Assembly: GCF_019059575.1 (NCBI RefSeq)
Contig: NW_024882969.1
Coordinates: 90,370 to 154,369, forward strand
DNA length: 64,000 nucleotides
Direction of reading: 5' to 3'
Origin: Amphibalanus amphitrite
Lineage: Eukaryota > Arthropoda > Thecostraca > Balanomorpha > Balanidae
Positions 30,901-62,400 of the stretch are shown here, in pieces. The notes under the pieces are model-generated. The model was not told where the DNA came from and did no database searches. It saw only the letters and a list, made by a program, of their open reading frames with translations. Numbering within the stretch: the stretch's first letter is position 1; each line of letters opens with the position of its first letter. The position numbers were made by a program, and so were the translations under genes.

Positions 30901-32907
30901 GGCGCACGGAAGTGGAAGGGACCACGGGCCGGGTTCACGTTGCACCGCTTCCTGAGGTACTCCATGTACTTCATCTTGTTCCTGAAACACATGACGCATG
31001 ATTTAACTATTTTGATTTTGTTGCTCCAGGGCGGTGTTTCACGGGACGCTGCTACCACGCTGCTTTCAAATTGCGCGAGCTGACGTCACACTTGCGATAG
31101 TGTTGGAGCAATGGGCCTGTTGATGTTTCCATGGAAACCCAATTTGACACGTGTAAAAGCAGCGTTCTGCTATCACCGGTGAAACAGGGCCCAGGACAGC
31201 CTAAAGGTAACATAGCTCAACAAAGCATATGTAGTTCAATGACTCAAATCAAGACTTTTTAACCAGGGTTATTAATTATTGGATGCAACAGCTAGGAATG
31301 CAACAGTTGTTAATCCTGCTCTGCTACTCTAAGTTAACTAAGCAACAAAGCCTACATGTTGATCTATCAAGAAGGAAAAACATAAATTTGTTAATTATCT
31401 GAATATCTCCGGTATTATTACCAAACATTTCTTTTAAAAGCCCAATAAAGAAATTCATGCTCAATAAATATCAAATAACATTACTATACTCTGTTCCGTT
31501 TCAAGTTTGCAGCCGAAGGAGCGGAGGAGCGATCTGCCGAAGAAACTCCAACTGCAAGCTTGATATGGAACAGACTATAACTAGCATTTCCTTGCTCAAA
31601 ACCCTTCATGCTTGCAACCTTCAAAATAAAAGTTTTCAGGAAACAAATGGTGAATTCAATGATGATGATCCAAGTACTCCCAAAGACAATCAATTCACAT
31701 GAACCAAGCAGTCTTCAAAGCAAAAAAAAAAAAAAAAAATTGTTTGCCACTAGAAACCCGGCCTGTATAGACTAGGTAGTAGATACTTGCACATAGCTGT
31801 ATAACAACCATTCTGGCAGTCTTCACATTATCATAAACCAAAACATACTTCCAGCATGAAACCTTGGGCACCTACCTCAGTCCTCACTGGAAGACAACTG
31901 ATTACCCCAACAACTTTGCAAAATTTAAATTGCCAAGAGTCAAATGTTAGGAACCTGCCCATGAACTTATCTTATATTTAATACCATACCTGAAGAATGA
32001 TCCAGAGATGTTGATTTCTTCACATTTCAGGACCACAACCTTGTCTCCATTGAGGAGAGCCTTGGCCACCACCGCGCCGAGGCGGCCGAGGAGGTGGCCT
32101 GAGCCATCCACCACAATAGCCTGAAACAACATGCATTCATGTAATATTAGCCACTCAGCATTTTGGTAGGGAGACCAAATGAACTTTATAGGATTACAGA
32201 CTAACATTTGATCATTGAATGCTTTGAGCATTTAGGCCGCAAGTGACTAAAAACTTGCCAAGACTTTATATGTGAAGATAAAGTCTGAGTGGTAGGTTGT
32301 AGGTATGTAGGTTATACGTTGATAGGCTGTTAAGTAGGCTAGGTCTTATTAAGTCATGTTAAATTGTTTTTACCTACTCTGTTTTTACCTACCTTACCTA
32401 CTTTCTACCTCATCCCTTGCCTTGCCTGACTCCATGTTCACATTTACCAGACTGTACAACAGTGGGCATGTTGGAATGTCTGAAGTTGATGAGACATTGC
32501 ATTACAACCTGGTTGTAAATTAATAATATCCCTTTTAATAATGAAAAAATGAAAATCTTGGATTTCAAAATACCTGCTTCAAGCTGTGCCTATGTACTAT
32601 GCATGGCAGTGCGACAGCAGCGAAATCAAAGCAGGAAGAGGTAAATGTAAAAATATTAATAATTATGAAATTAAGGCATTTACATGTGCAATGCTCACAT
32701 CAATTAGAACTTGCACGCGTTCAATGGCCTGCGCAGGATTGGCCGCAAAAGTCGTAGGTAATGATTTATCTAATGCAACAATGAATAAGCGACAAAGTTT
32801 CAGGACATTATTGATAGGTGAACCCAAGATGAGCAAAATATGATGCCTTGGACCTAAAACCCGTCTAAATTGTGTCCAAACACACATACCCGCTTCCTCT
32901 CCGACAT
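27926..32907 (-). CDS. RPL13A: 60S ribosomal protein L13a (uL13)
   Basis: A complete large-subunit ribosomal protein of 204 aa, matching the usual 203-205. Coding exons on the minus strand are 32890-32907, 31990-32120, 30872-30981, 29571-29716, 29051-29173 and 27926-28012; all junctions are GT-AG and in phase. Exon 1 encodes only MSERKR. Diagnostic segments are [44 protein letters not shown], the [10 protein letters not shown] loop and [13 protein letters not shown]. The start sits behind a pyrimidine-rich CTTCCTTTCCCC, as expected for a TOP mRNA. The gene is divergent from POLR3B. Three introns host H/ACA-like RNAs and several MITEs occupy introns 2 and 3. Confidence 0.97.
28165..28306 (-). 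ncRNA. Intronic H/ACA snoRNA candidate, copy 1 (RPL13A last intron)
   Basis: A 5' hairpin has an outer GCACA/TGTGC pairing and an inner CGCAGCTG/CAGCTGTG stem. It is followed by an AAATGA H box (ANANNA). The 3' hairpin pairs TTTCC-type arm/GGGAAG outside and CATCCTC/GAGGATG inside with an open pocket between, and an ACA lies three bases before the inferred end. The host gene is transcribed in the same direction. Two paralogues sit in the two neighbouring introns; the inner 5' stem varies among them but stays mostly paired. The rRNA target was not identified. Confidence 0.8.
29384..29526 (-). ncRNA. Intronic H/ACA snoRNA candidate, copy 2 (RPL13A intron 4)
   Basis: It has the same architecture as the copy at 28165: inner 5' stem CACGGCTG/CAGCTGTG, H box ATATGA, 3' hairpin CTTCCC/GGGAAG outside and CATCCTC/GAGGATG inside, and terminal ACA at 29387-29389. 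The 3' hairpin and its pocket are nearly identical in all copies, so they probably share one modification target. Confidence 0.83.
29935..30076 (-). ncRNA. Intronic H/ACA snoRNA candidate, copy 3 (RPL13A intron 3)
   Basis: Third paralogue: inner 5' stem CACTGCTG/CAGCTGTG with one mismatch, H box ATACAA, the conserved 3' hairpin, and ACA at 29938-29940. Differences from copies 1 and 2 fall mainly in the 5' hairpin loop and the linker, as expected of duplicated guide RNAs. Confidence 0.82.
30159..30404. mobile_element. CTG/CAG-target TIR MITE, copy 2
   Basis: 246 bp, flanked by CAG on both sides (30156-30158, 30405-30407), with ends AGGACTGTTAACGGG and AGGACTGTTCACGGG. The body is almost the same as the 16460-16707 copy, including the CTGTGGCC...GGCCACAG palindrome. 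It lies in RPL13A intron 3. Confidence 0.88.
30739..30836. mobile_element. Short palindromic foldback MITE
   Basis: 98 bp made of two inverted arms of about 38 bp, starting CCTGCGTTC and containing GAGCCGTTTTTC and GTGGAATTT, around a tiny centre. It ends only about 35 bp from RPL13A exon 3. No target duplication could be confirmed. Confidence 0.75.
31026..31192. mobile_element. TIR MITE with CAGGGC...TGTTTCAC ends
   Basis: Left end CAGGGCGGTGTTTCAC...CGCTGCTTT is mirrored on the right by AAAGCAGCG...GTGAAACAGGGCCC, spanning about 167 bp in RPL13A intron 2. Arms are imperfect. The target duplication is not clear. Confidence 0.7.
31488..31572 (-). other. Long intronic hairpin, possible structured RNA
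   Basis: In RPL13A intron 2 the arms TCTGTTCC, TCAAG and TTGCAG pair with CTGCAA, CTTGA and GGAACAGA around a purine-rich centre. On the gene's sense strand it is followed by AGAGTA, which would satisfy an H box. No second hairpin or ACA was recognised, so this is a hairpin of unknown role rather than a snoRNA call. Confidence 0.4.
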
Positions 32908-32935
32908 GTCGAGTTGGGGAAAGGAAGTTTACGCG
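32908..32935 (-). promoter_or_regulatory. RPL13A 5' TOP-like leader
   Basis: Directly upstream of the ATG the sense strand reads CTTCCTTTCCCCAACTCGAC. A C followed by a pyrimidine run is the expected 5' TOP element of ribosomal protein mRNAs, which couples translation to growth (TOR) signalling. The exact start site is inferred. Confidence 0.55.
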
Positions 32936-33204
32936 AACGTCTTTTTACAGCACTGTCTTTGCAAAATATATTTTTTATTTTCACTTTTCCGGACATGTTT
33001 TGCATTTACTTTTCAACGAAAATTCAAAGAACATACTATTTCAATGAAATAATTTGTCAAAATTTATTTGAATCTGATTCACTCGAAAAAAAGGCTCAAA
33101 CATAGCACATGTCAAAGTCTACATATTCTGCGCAGTAAATACGAAAAGGTGCGGAACGAAAGCAACAATATTTTGTTCGATAAAGAAGTTTGCGACTTTT
33201 CCTG

Positions 33205-33551
33205 AGTGCTGTTCACGGGCACCTGCGGTAACTGCGGTAGCTGCGGTAGATCGCAGGCTGTAAGTCCCGCCCACTTGTGCGCACGTCATCACGCGTTCGT
33301 CTGAGGCGGCCGTGTCAATTTTCCGCCCAAGTTACACGAATGCGCAACTGCCGCGCCACTTTGCATGACAAATGGCTCCTGCGGCCGCTGCGGTCGGATC
33401 GTTTCGACCGCAGGAGACGCAGGCGACCGCAGCCGGCCGCAGCCGTATGACGTCACACCACCCGCCCCATCCCACTTTCTGTGACGTCATTACCCGGCTG
33501 ACCGCCGAGCCGCAGCTACCGCAGCTACCGCAGGTGCCCGTGAACAGCACT
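33205..33551. mobile_element. CTG-target TIR element, related family member
   Basis: 347 bp flanked by CTG (33202-33204, 33552-33554). Termini AGTGCTGTTCACGGGCACC continue into shared CTGCGGTA repeats, giving arms of about 44 bp. It shares CTGTTCACGGG and the CTG/CAG target with the 16460 and 30159 elements but has a different body. It sits between the divergent RPL13A and POLR3B starts. Confidence 0.87.
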
Positions 33552-33883
33552 CTGAACAAGTTGCATGGCAACGGCACCTAAAAGACGTCAACAGAAACAG
33601 GTACCCATTTTCCTTGATCAGACTATTCCAGGCCCATGTCGTCCCCTATCTCTCTGCGTGTCCACTAACACGAATGACGTCACGCATGTGGGCGGAGCTA
33701 TGGGCGGAGCCTAACGCACGCGGCAGTCCAAGCCGCCATATTTGAATTTATATTTTAATAGAATCTTGCCGATATTTTGGGTGAAGTCAATTTATATGGA
33801 TAGCTTGGTGACAGTTTAGCTATACGAATAATAATTTATTATGGATGTGCGTATATTCAGCTTGGAATTGCAATTAAAGTTCC

Positions 33884-33960
33884 GCACCGCATAGATTCGA
33901 ACTCGGGACCTTTGGAATACTGCGCGGGCACGCTAACCACTACACTACCGCGACCGCGCG
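33884..33960 (-). repeat. tRNA-like sequence, probable SINE head
   Basis: On the minus strand an A-box-like GTAGTGTAGTGGTTAGCG and a B box GAGTTCGAATC occur at tRNA spacing. The anticodon arm does not fold well and the acceptor ends do not pair convincingly. It is therefore called a SINE head or tRNA pseudogene rather than a functional tRNA. Confidence 0.55.
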
Positions 33961-34492
33961 GCGGCCGGCGGCAGGGAGGCTGCGGAGACATGGGGGGACA
34001 TTTTACGCTTTTGTGAAAAAAGCAAAAGATTTAGCGAAAAACACGTAATAGATAACTTGTAGAAAATTGTCTGCTCTTTCAGATAAGATACTTAGGTTTG
34101 ATATATCTTGTGCAGACTTCATTCTACAGTGCTTCGAAAATCGCTCATTTATATGGGGATTGAACGGGGCTTCGAGACTTGACTCCAAATGACGTCACGA
34201 GCTGACGTCACGAAAAGGTAGAATCGCCGGACGACCCTACCTGGTATATAGGGCCTTGGACTATTCGTTCTAGAACAGAACAATTTGCGAAGGACCAATT
34301 TCTGGGTAGTGTTTTTATCAGGCCATAGAACATGTTTCTGGGTAGGTACCGCACATTGCGCACATTTTTATTATTATTATTATGATCTTGAGCATTTATA
34401 TATTGTGATCGGTGCACCGTGGTGAATTCTTTTGACTATCTAAAGTGTTTGAAGGTTTATCCTTATTCTGTCTTTGCAGTGAAGCAGTGAAG

Positions 34493-54442
<19,950 letters not shown>

Positions 54443-55435
54443 GCGGGAAGGTGGGTGGGTGGCTGGGCTACCCGGGTGCACTGCCGTTTGAGATGCTGTT
54501 TATGGGCGAGCGCTGTTGGTCCTACCAGTCTGAGCTGGTAGTTTTGTGATATACGAGTATTGTGTACCGGTCAATACACGCCAACGTACCCCGCGCACGG
54601 CCGGGTGCGCTGGACATGACAATAACATCGGCATTTGCTACTGGATGGAGCCAAAACGTTATGTGGGTTGGAAGGTTATCGGTTACACGTATCTACACAC
54701 TTTGGGACGATTTTCCAGTTTACTTTAGTAATTTCTCGGTCCATGCTGTAGGGGGAGGAGAAAAAACGCCAATGTCTCGATAGCCGAACCGTTTCGGCCT
54801 GATCTAAGATGACGAAAAGGCCGAATCTCCTTAAACCCAATACTGTATACACTTATTTATTCTGGGATAGTCCTAGGGCCGGGGTACCGTCTTGTCAGCA
54901 TACTGTTGACTTTTGAATCTCGGCCCAAGACAGCTTATGCTGGATAGTGGCGGTGCAGCACAGTGCTAAACGTCTCCGCCCTCTATACCGACTCGTGTAT
55001 TTCGGGCTCAACACAGCCCCGTACCATCAAGCTTCTGCCCCATGGAGCTCATTACCGCGGTCTTGGTAGAAATACTCTGTACAATTCTGTACAATTCAAC
55101 CCAGCCCGATAAAAGGTACAGTCTTGGTCCAACACAGCTCGGAAGTCGGAACCCTCAAGTCTCGCCACTGCATACCTCAATACCATCGAGTCCCAGTCTA
55201 AGTCAGTCCTGTGCCGCCGATTCTCAATTACTTCTCCGCACCGGTGATTCTCCCTTCAGCACAGCTCTCGGTACAGAGACCAGCATAGCGCGGTACCGGT
55301 CTTTCTTGACGATGGCCTTATGGAGCCCAGCACAGCGCTCGGTAGTGGGCCCAGCCCAGCTCAGTAAGGCCCAGCACAGCTCGCGATACGCTCCAGCCCG
55401 TCTCTCGGTACTGGCCCTACCGTACCGACTCTTTC
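54443..55435. other. POLR3B 3' flank without supported genes
   Basis: This should contain the POLR3B 3' UTR, but no canonical plus-strand AATAAA was seen. The later part (55250-55435) is rich in CGGTAC and CCCAGC motifs that grade into the tandem array beginning at 55436. Confidence 0.5.
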
Positions 55436-55660
55436 TGTACCGGCCCTACCGACGGAGACTATAGACTCTACGACCCAGCCCATCTCTTGGTACTGGGGTA
55501 CTGGTCCTACCGACAAATACTATAGACTCTACGACCCAGCCCATCTCGGTACCGGCCCTACCGACAGAGACTATAGACTCTATGGCCCAGCCCATTTCTC
55601 GGTACCGGCCCTACCGACAGAGACTATAGACTCTACGACCCATCCCATCTCTCTGTACTG
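55436..55660. repeat. Tandem array of about 55-bp units
   Basis: Four units each contain GGTACCGGCCCTACCGACAG, GACTATAGACTCTA and CCCAGCCCATCTC with small length differences. It immediately precedes the GC-rich region upstream of the candidate start exon at 55846. Confidence 0.85.
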
Positions 55661-55845
55661 TCCGGTCCTGACCGGTGGCCGACCCGGGCGGCAATTCGGC
55701 GTCCCGGGCGGGCCGAAAATAGCGGGCCGGTGCGACAGTGCGGCGGCCGGGTGGCAGGCCGGACCGAGCGGGCCCAGTCGTGTTCGTGTCGCCCCCGCTC
55801 GCGGGACAGAGGATCGCTCGGTGTCCGCTCCCCAGTGCTGCAATC

Positions 55846-55890
55846 ATGGCCGGCAACCGTCTACAGGTGTTCGGAGGCCCCCGTGACGAG
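55846..55890 (+). CDS. Candidate first coding exon of an unidentified gene
   Basis: An ATG in good context (CAATCATGGC) follows about 190 bp of GC-rich DNA and opens MAGNRLQVFGGPRDE, ending at GAG|GTCAGT. This donor matches those used in POLR3B. No continuation exon was identified in the remaining 8 kb, so the gene would need a long first intron. The peptide is too short to assign. Confidence 0.4.
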
Positions 55891-56369
55891 GTCAGTTCGG
55901 TGACACCGCCCGGTTGGCCGTCGGTAACCACACGCTAAAGGGTAGAATACAGTGCATTCTGGTAGATTAGAGATTAGTAGCTTCATTTGGGTGAATGGCC
56001 ATAATTCAGGCTTTGAGTTAGATAAAAAGATATGTAATGACCCTTTAGCCAAGTGCACGCAAATTATGATAGCACTTTATGCATTATGATTTCGATGATT
56101 AGGTACCTATCGTAACGCCTCTCATTTATTTGCCTTAACAGCATTGCAACATGCAGGCATCATTTTAAGTCAAGTTCAGAGCATTATCAAGCAATTCATT
56201 TAATCCAAACTGCCAATAGTGTCCTGCATCCGAACGGTGCTTGGTTTGCTAAAATTGGTGTTCTGACTACTGAGTTATTTATGTGATTCCTAGCTTTCAC
56301 ACATTTAAACGCATTACTGGAATTTATTTTATTTTATGCGAGGAAGTGACCAGGCATTGTCGCCTATAT

Positions 56370-56885
56370 CCGTAGACGGAAAAAAGCAGACAGCGCTGTC
56401 CAGGTATGGTCTTCCAGACCGAACAACGCCATTCATAGACGGCCACCGGACAGTGACGCCCATCTATCATGTTTTGAACATGAGATTGATGTGATTAGAC
56501 GGTCTTACAGACCGGACAGTGCCCTCCATAGACCGTTGAACAGACCGGACAGTTCCGTCCATAGACGGTTCTAAATATCGAACGTTGCCGTCCATAGACG
56601 GTTCTATATACCGAACGGTGCCGTCCATATGTAGATGGATCCAGGGCACTTAGATGGATCAATGTAACTACCGAACAGTGCCACTGCTGTGCATATTTTA
56701 CCTTACGCATCGGAAAGTGTCATTCATAGACGGCTCTAAATACCGAACGATACGTTCCACGGGCGGTCCAACAGACCGGAGTCGGTCAGTGCCGTCCATA
56801 GACGGTCTTACATGTCTACCCCACAGTGCTGTCCATAGACGGTTCTAAAAACCGGACAGTGCCGTCCTTAGACGGTTGTATACAA
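56370..56885. repeat. Minisatellite, about 36-37 bp units with internal palindrome
   Basis: Roughly a dozen imperfect units carry CCGTCCATAGACGG, an inverted repeat with a CATA loop, followed by TCTAAATACCGAACAGTG variants. Open frames with 12-residue periodicity on the minus strand are by-products. Confidence 0.92.
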
Positions 56886-57769
56886 CCGTCCGGACAGCCT
56901 CGCTCAAAGCTGTTTGCACGCTGATGCGCATACTGTCCGGGGGGCGGGAAACGTCATAGACCGTATGCCTAACCATTATTGAACGGGACTGCGTAAACCA
57001 TGACTGCTCAGAAAAATAAAGTGAATTATATTCCAAACGACAGGCCATCCACATACAGGTACACAAGCTCATAAGCGCATACGCAAACGAGGAAAACGAA
57101 GTAAAAAGCGGCATGTGGGCCGATGCCCGACTGTCAGGTACCTACTTGTTCCGTGACCTTGGCGGTCAGAATGTGATTGAAACCTGGCCAACAAAAGTTG
57201 GCGGTGTCTCTGGCGCCTCGCGGCCGTAACGGTGTAGAAAAATACCCGGTCGGTGACTTGTGCGACGGGGACTGGGAAGCCATGTTGGCCGGTGACCTGT
57301 GACTGATGAGCTGTCAGCCGGAACATTCCAGCGAGCGGTGAACCATGGCAGAAAATGACCGGGAGCCTGAAATGGTCCTCTGTGCGCTGGCTCACACTTA
57401 TACCTAACAACGCGTGTAAAAAAAGAAATGGAGACACAGGGAAATGTCTAAAAACTCTTAAGTCTCAAGAACGGTGAAAAGTCAGGACTCTCCTCTGCTA
57501 TTACATGCTTCTTTATTGGGGACTAGCCCCGTTATGGTACCATGTCTAACGTGTTTACATCTAACGCAGAGCTGGCTCAACTGGCCAGCTATTTGCAGTG
57601 GTCGTTGCTGGTAATCCGTGATCTGTGAACTAAAACTCACCGCAAGGCTGGCAGCTAATATTCAAATCGCTGGCTCGACATTATTGAACAAATAAAAACC
57701 GCAGGACAAAGGAAATGCCGCCGAGAGATGGGTTTCCGTTCTGCCCTTGACCCATCAGACGGGCAGACA

Positions 57770-57960
57770 GTAGAGTGGGACGTGGGTACCTACCCCGAGC
57801 TGGCGCGGCAGAGGGAGAGCCAGCCTCCATTTGGCTCGGTCCTGGACCGGTTGTACGCTGTGACGGTCTGTGTCTCGCCACTGCTGGAGACCGGCCAGCT
57901 CGAGACCCGGGTCCTGTGCCGTCCCAGTACAGTCCCACCTCTCCCAGCTGGATCCGGGGT
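57770..57960 (+). CDS. Unassigned exon-like ORF
   Basis: The frame TVEWDVGTYPELARQRESQPPF, then LDRLYAVTVCVSPLLETGQL and ETRVLCRPS, has mixed composition, few low-complexity stretches and host-like codons. Acceptor-like CAG sites precede it at 57757-57769. No clear donor was fixed and the frame continues to 58174. It could be a downstream exon of the gene starting at 55846, but the junction was not proved. Confidence 0.35.
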
Positions 57961-59079
57961 CCGGACACTCAGAGCCACTTCCTCAGATTCCGCTGGAGCC
58001 GAGCCAGGAAGAGGCGACCCGGCCTCCGGCGTGACACCGGCTTCCGCTACCAGTGCTCCTGGGATGAAAATACTCTTAATTATACGGAAACGGTGTCAGA
58101 GCACCTGCCAAAAAATAACATTCGCAGAAATAAAGACTTCTAAATTCAGACCGTCGGCATGTCGGCTGTCGTAGCTGGTGAGGCGAATTCCCGCAATACG
58201 GTTTTATGTTCGTAACTATGAATTCAGTGACTTTCGTGTAAATTTATGAACTCATGAAACGATCTTACGAGCAAATGATTTTATACAAAGGGAAGTAGTA
58301 AGCTTTGAGAGAAAGAGTGTGCGTCGTGCGATCCTACCTTTCAGGTCTTTGCTACCCTAATTCAGTCTGAAGGACCTCACAGGATCGAAAAAAGCTTCGA
58401 AGCTTCTCGGTGTCTCATGGATTCTGAGCTGCATAATTAGCCTAACGTCAAATCAAACGGCCCTAACGGTTTTTGCAAACTGTGCCGGTCTAGCGCAGTC
58501 GGACCAGTCAGAGCATTGCGGAACAGCATGCTCCAGGCGCTGCCTTAGAGAGTCATCTAGCGGATGGAATAGTAACTAGTGAATCCGGCAGCGCGGCGGA
58601 TCGAACGCGGCCGGCCTATCCTCTAGCGACACCTCGTGGCAGGAGTCGAAACTGCCAAGCTATGCGGCACAGCATGTAACAGGCGCTTCTCCGTAGCGAC
58701 ATCTATGGAAGGAGTTGATAACTACAAACCTCAGGGGTCTGGCAAGAAGCCAGCACATTTCACGTAGGCTCCGGCAACGCTAGTTAGACTGCGACGGCTT
58801 TGGTTCGCTCTGTTTTAACAATAAATTGGTAGATTTCCATCCAGCAGCCGAAACACCTACCTTTTTCTACGTGTAGGTACTACATACGTACCTATATGAT
58901 ATCTTCTTATGCCCAGGTTTCATCGAAGTGGACATAATTTGGCATTTGCGGCGGTGTTTATAATGCGAGCCTCAGTCGTCACGTCTGGTAAGTGTGTTTT
59001 AATATAATTATATAGTACAGCATACCTACTTATCAGGAATTCTTTAGGAAAATCTAGAATCATCCAATCAAGACTGTGG

Positions 59080-59265
59080 AGTCGATGGATTTTTCGGTGA
59101 CTCCGATTCCGACTCCGGGCAGAACTGTCGACTCCGACCGACGCCGACTCCAACTCTGACCCCGGCAGGGCTGGAGTCGATGAATTTTTGGTCACTCCGA
59201 TTCCTACTCCAAATCCAGGTTAAAAAATCGACTCCGATTCCGACTCTGGTTCCTCAGCCATGCGT
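59080..59265. repeat. GACTCCGATTCC-rich repeat
   Basis: Multiple GACTCCGATTCCGACTCC-like units flank a less repetitive centre. This GGAGTCGG motif is a common dispersed component in invertebrate genomes. There is no coding potential. Confidence 0.75.
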
Positions 59266-59439
59266 CTAATGACAGTTGGCTTATAATGCCTTTGTGAACG
59301 TAGCCTGTTGAGGCATACATAAACCAAGACATCTAGTAGGTAAGTCAACCCAATCCATTGTTATCGGCGAGATTCGAAGCTGTCATGTTACCCAGCACTT
59401 GAGAGACGCTCTTTCGTTTGTGCTTTAAGTGATAATTTC

Positions 59440-62400
59440 TCCTGACCACGTCTAGACCAGTCACCACGATACCAGTTCAGCACGATCGAGGCTCGAGCTC
59501 CGCCCGTATTTGGCGGCGGTTTTGTCTGAGCACCGTTTTGTCACGGACGCTGTGGCGGGTCACTGCTGGAGGCGATCCAAGGCCGGATCACCGGACCACC
59601 CGGTCAGGGCGCGCCCTCTGTCCACTCAAATCTTCCTCACACCGGACAGATAGACCCCACGGGACGCCACCGGGGATCTCAGCTCATCCGGCGCCATCCC
59701 TGTCCGGCGAGGGACGCCAGCGGACCGCGTGACCTCCACGTGACGTCAGCTGACCTCGGCAGCGGCGGCGCCAATGTCGTCTGTCAGCCGGGAATGTTCG
59801 CTCGCTGACGTCACCGCTGGGGGCGCTGACGGAGCCGGCGGCGTGACGTGACGTCAGATTGACGTCCGTGACGGGAGGCGTGTGGGATGGTGGGTGGTAT
59901 GTCCGCCATGCGCTACGTCGTCACTGGGCACCCGACACAGCGCGGGCCAATCGCAGCCTTGTGGCACCGCACTCAGCGCCACTGCCTGCCGCGGGCTGGT
60001 GGTATTCACGCATTACAAAGCTGCAGCGGAAATTAGCTGGCAGCAATTCTGCGATTAAGACTTACTTATGCTTCATTCGATTTTCATCTCGCCAATGTCC
60101 TAGTTTCAGAGCTTTCCCGCGGCAGTAAGAGAGTTGAGGTAGCATCATTTCTGATTCGATGTACTTTGATCGAATACACGGCACCTGTCGGGATTTATAA
60201 TAAGACAAAACTATCAATTTCGTGGTTTGATGTAATATCTACTGCTGTAAAAAGGCAGGCATTCACAGTCGCACTGATCAATGCACTTTTTTTCTCGTGG
60301 AGGCGCTCCCACATCTTGAATTCTCAGCTCAAGCTCATGGAACGATATGCCCATGAGTGCTCACGATGACGAAGACTACTTTTATATTCTGATGCTCGGC
60401 ACCTCGTCGGCGGTTCTCTGCTACACCAGTAGTTTGTGACCAGCCGCCAGACGTCGCCCCGATCGTTGTCTGGTGGTCGAACAGCTGGAGCCCCTCGCGG
60501 TCACCGACCTGGCTCGGTCTGTGGCTAAACGGCCGGCTATTTTTGCCCCGCCGCGGTCTGGTCCTCGGGAGAGCCCGTCCTCAGCCGTCCTGCTCCTACC
60601 CCCGCGCTGCTCAGTGCCATTTAATGCGGTGGTGATGACGGACGCTGCACGTTACCAATTGATTGATTCGACCGATTGAGTCGATCAATCAATACGATGT
60701 AATTTGAACTAACCTGATCTGACCTTACTCAATTTAAATTGCTTTGGCTATCCTAGAGCTATCAGTAACTGGAGAGTCGAGACGTTCCGTTAGGTATCCA
60801 GTTTATGGAGCACCTCAAAGTACCTGCATATATTACATGATACTCAGACAGAAATAGGCTGCAGTGAGACGTTACAGAACGAAATTCTGTGTAATATTTA
60901 TAGCAACGTTTCTAAATTACCGATTATTGTAGCTTTGTATCTGACAAGAATCAATCATCATTCTGTGCATACTGCATACCATAAGGCCTTAAACGCTCTC
61001 TAAGTTTGTTCTTTATGAACTCCGTGGTTACGTAACGGTAAGACGTTTCAACTCATTTTTGACCTCGTGAATTTCAACAAAACACTAGCTTTATAGAATC
61101 AAAAGACAATTAATCCGTGCGAACTGCGCACATGTAATTCTTAGACATTCTTCAAAGAAAGCTGTCAGCTAGCTAACAAAGGGTTCCATCAGGTCAAGCC
61201 TTTAACCCCATTGTCTTTACCTGTAAGGGCGCGTGCAGTTGTTCTTCATTGCAATCTTCGTCGACTCCTCCTAATGAACCAGCACTTGAAAGCGAAATAC
61301 AGCTGCGATCAAAGGCCGTAAGATAGCGGCTCTGCTAAGCGATGTCCTTTGTACTACGTCAGCGTGTCTCCAGCGAACGCTCCCGTAATTAGCTGGTGCT
61401 CTGTGCCCGTGCCGTGACCAATGAGACAGTGGCCGGACCGGGGCCATTTATTGCAGCAGCTGGCGCTGATTGGCGTCGCGTTTCCACTAGCGCGCTCCTC
61501 AGAGACAGTACGTTATTACCCGGCCTCCGGCGGATGACGAGGGGACGTCAGAGGCTGCGGCGGGCGATATGCTTTTAGCTGCCTGTCAGGGCCGGGCCTG
61601 CTGCCCGGAGGGGCTACCTCACATGCGTGCAAGTCGTCAACGGGGTAGGTGGGATCATCCGGATGGATTCTGATCCCGGTATTCCCTGGCAATGGTCGGC
61701 CAAGCTGACATTAAGTGATCTGTTGTGGAGGGTCGGTGCGCGACGTTTTGGAACGGACGCCTCAGTATTGAAGCCGCCGAGCTGATGAGTAGCAAATGAC
61801 TCAAAATGATTACATTTCGGCCGCATATTAGCCGTTTTCACGACGGGCTATCTGTCGAATTCACCAAATGTGACCAAATCTGCACCAACTCTCTTTTACA
61901 AAAAATAACTTCGTATGAATTTATTTCAGTGTTTTAATCGGAAAGAAGGTCTGATAATTTGAAAAATGAGGTAAATAAACATCTGTGCAGCCTATACTGA
62001 TAACTGTTAAGAAACGACTCGCCTGTTCGGGCTTCGATCTGACCTTCTTGCCAGCCTACACACGTCTGGCACACATCCTGTCGGTGAATAATGCACTGAA
62101 AACAATTTCACCCAAAACTGGCGAGTAAACCGGTGCCTCGCGGGTACCCCTATCCGCAACCATTTTTAACCACCCTCCCAGGAGTCAATTTAGGACATAA
62201 CACTTTCGCAATTCACTCTGGAGAGTAGTAACCCTCCACGACTATTCGCGCACCAGTGGCTCGCGACCCCTCCATCGAAAGGTATTCATCGACGCCTACC
62301 TGGCAGCAGCGCCCCACAAACCCCTATAGGAGATGGGGTTACCCTCCACGCCTACCCTTCGCCGACCAAGTCACGAGGGCCAAAAAAAAAAAACTCCCAC

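Noticed and set aside
33884..33960. Functional tRNA gene
   Set aside because: A and B boxes are present, but the anticodon and acceptor stems do not pair well; a SINE head is more likely.
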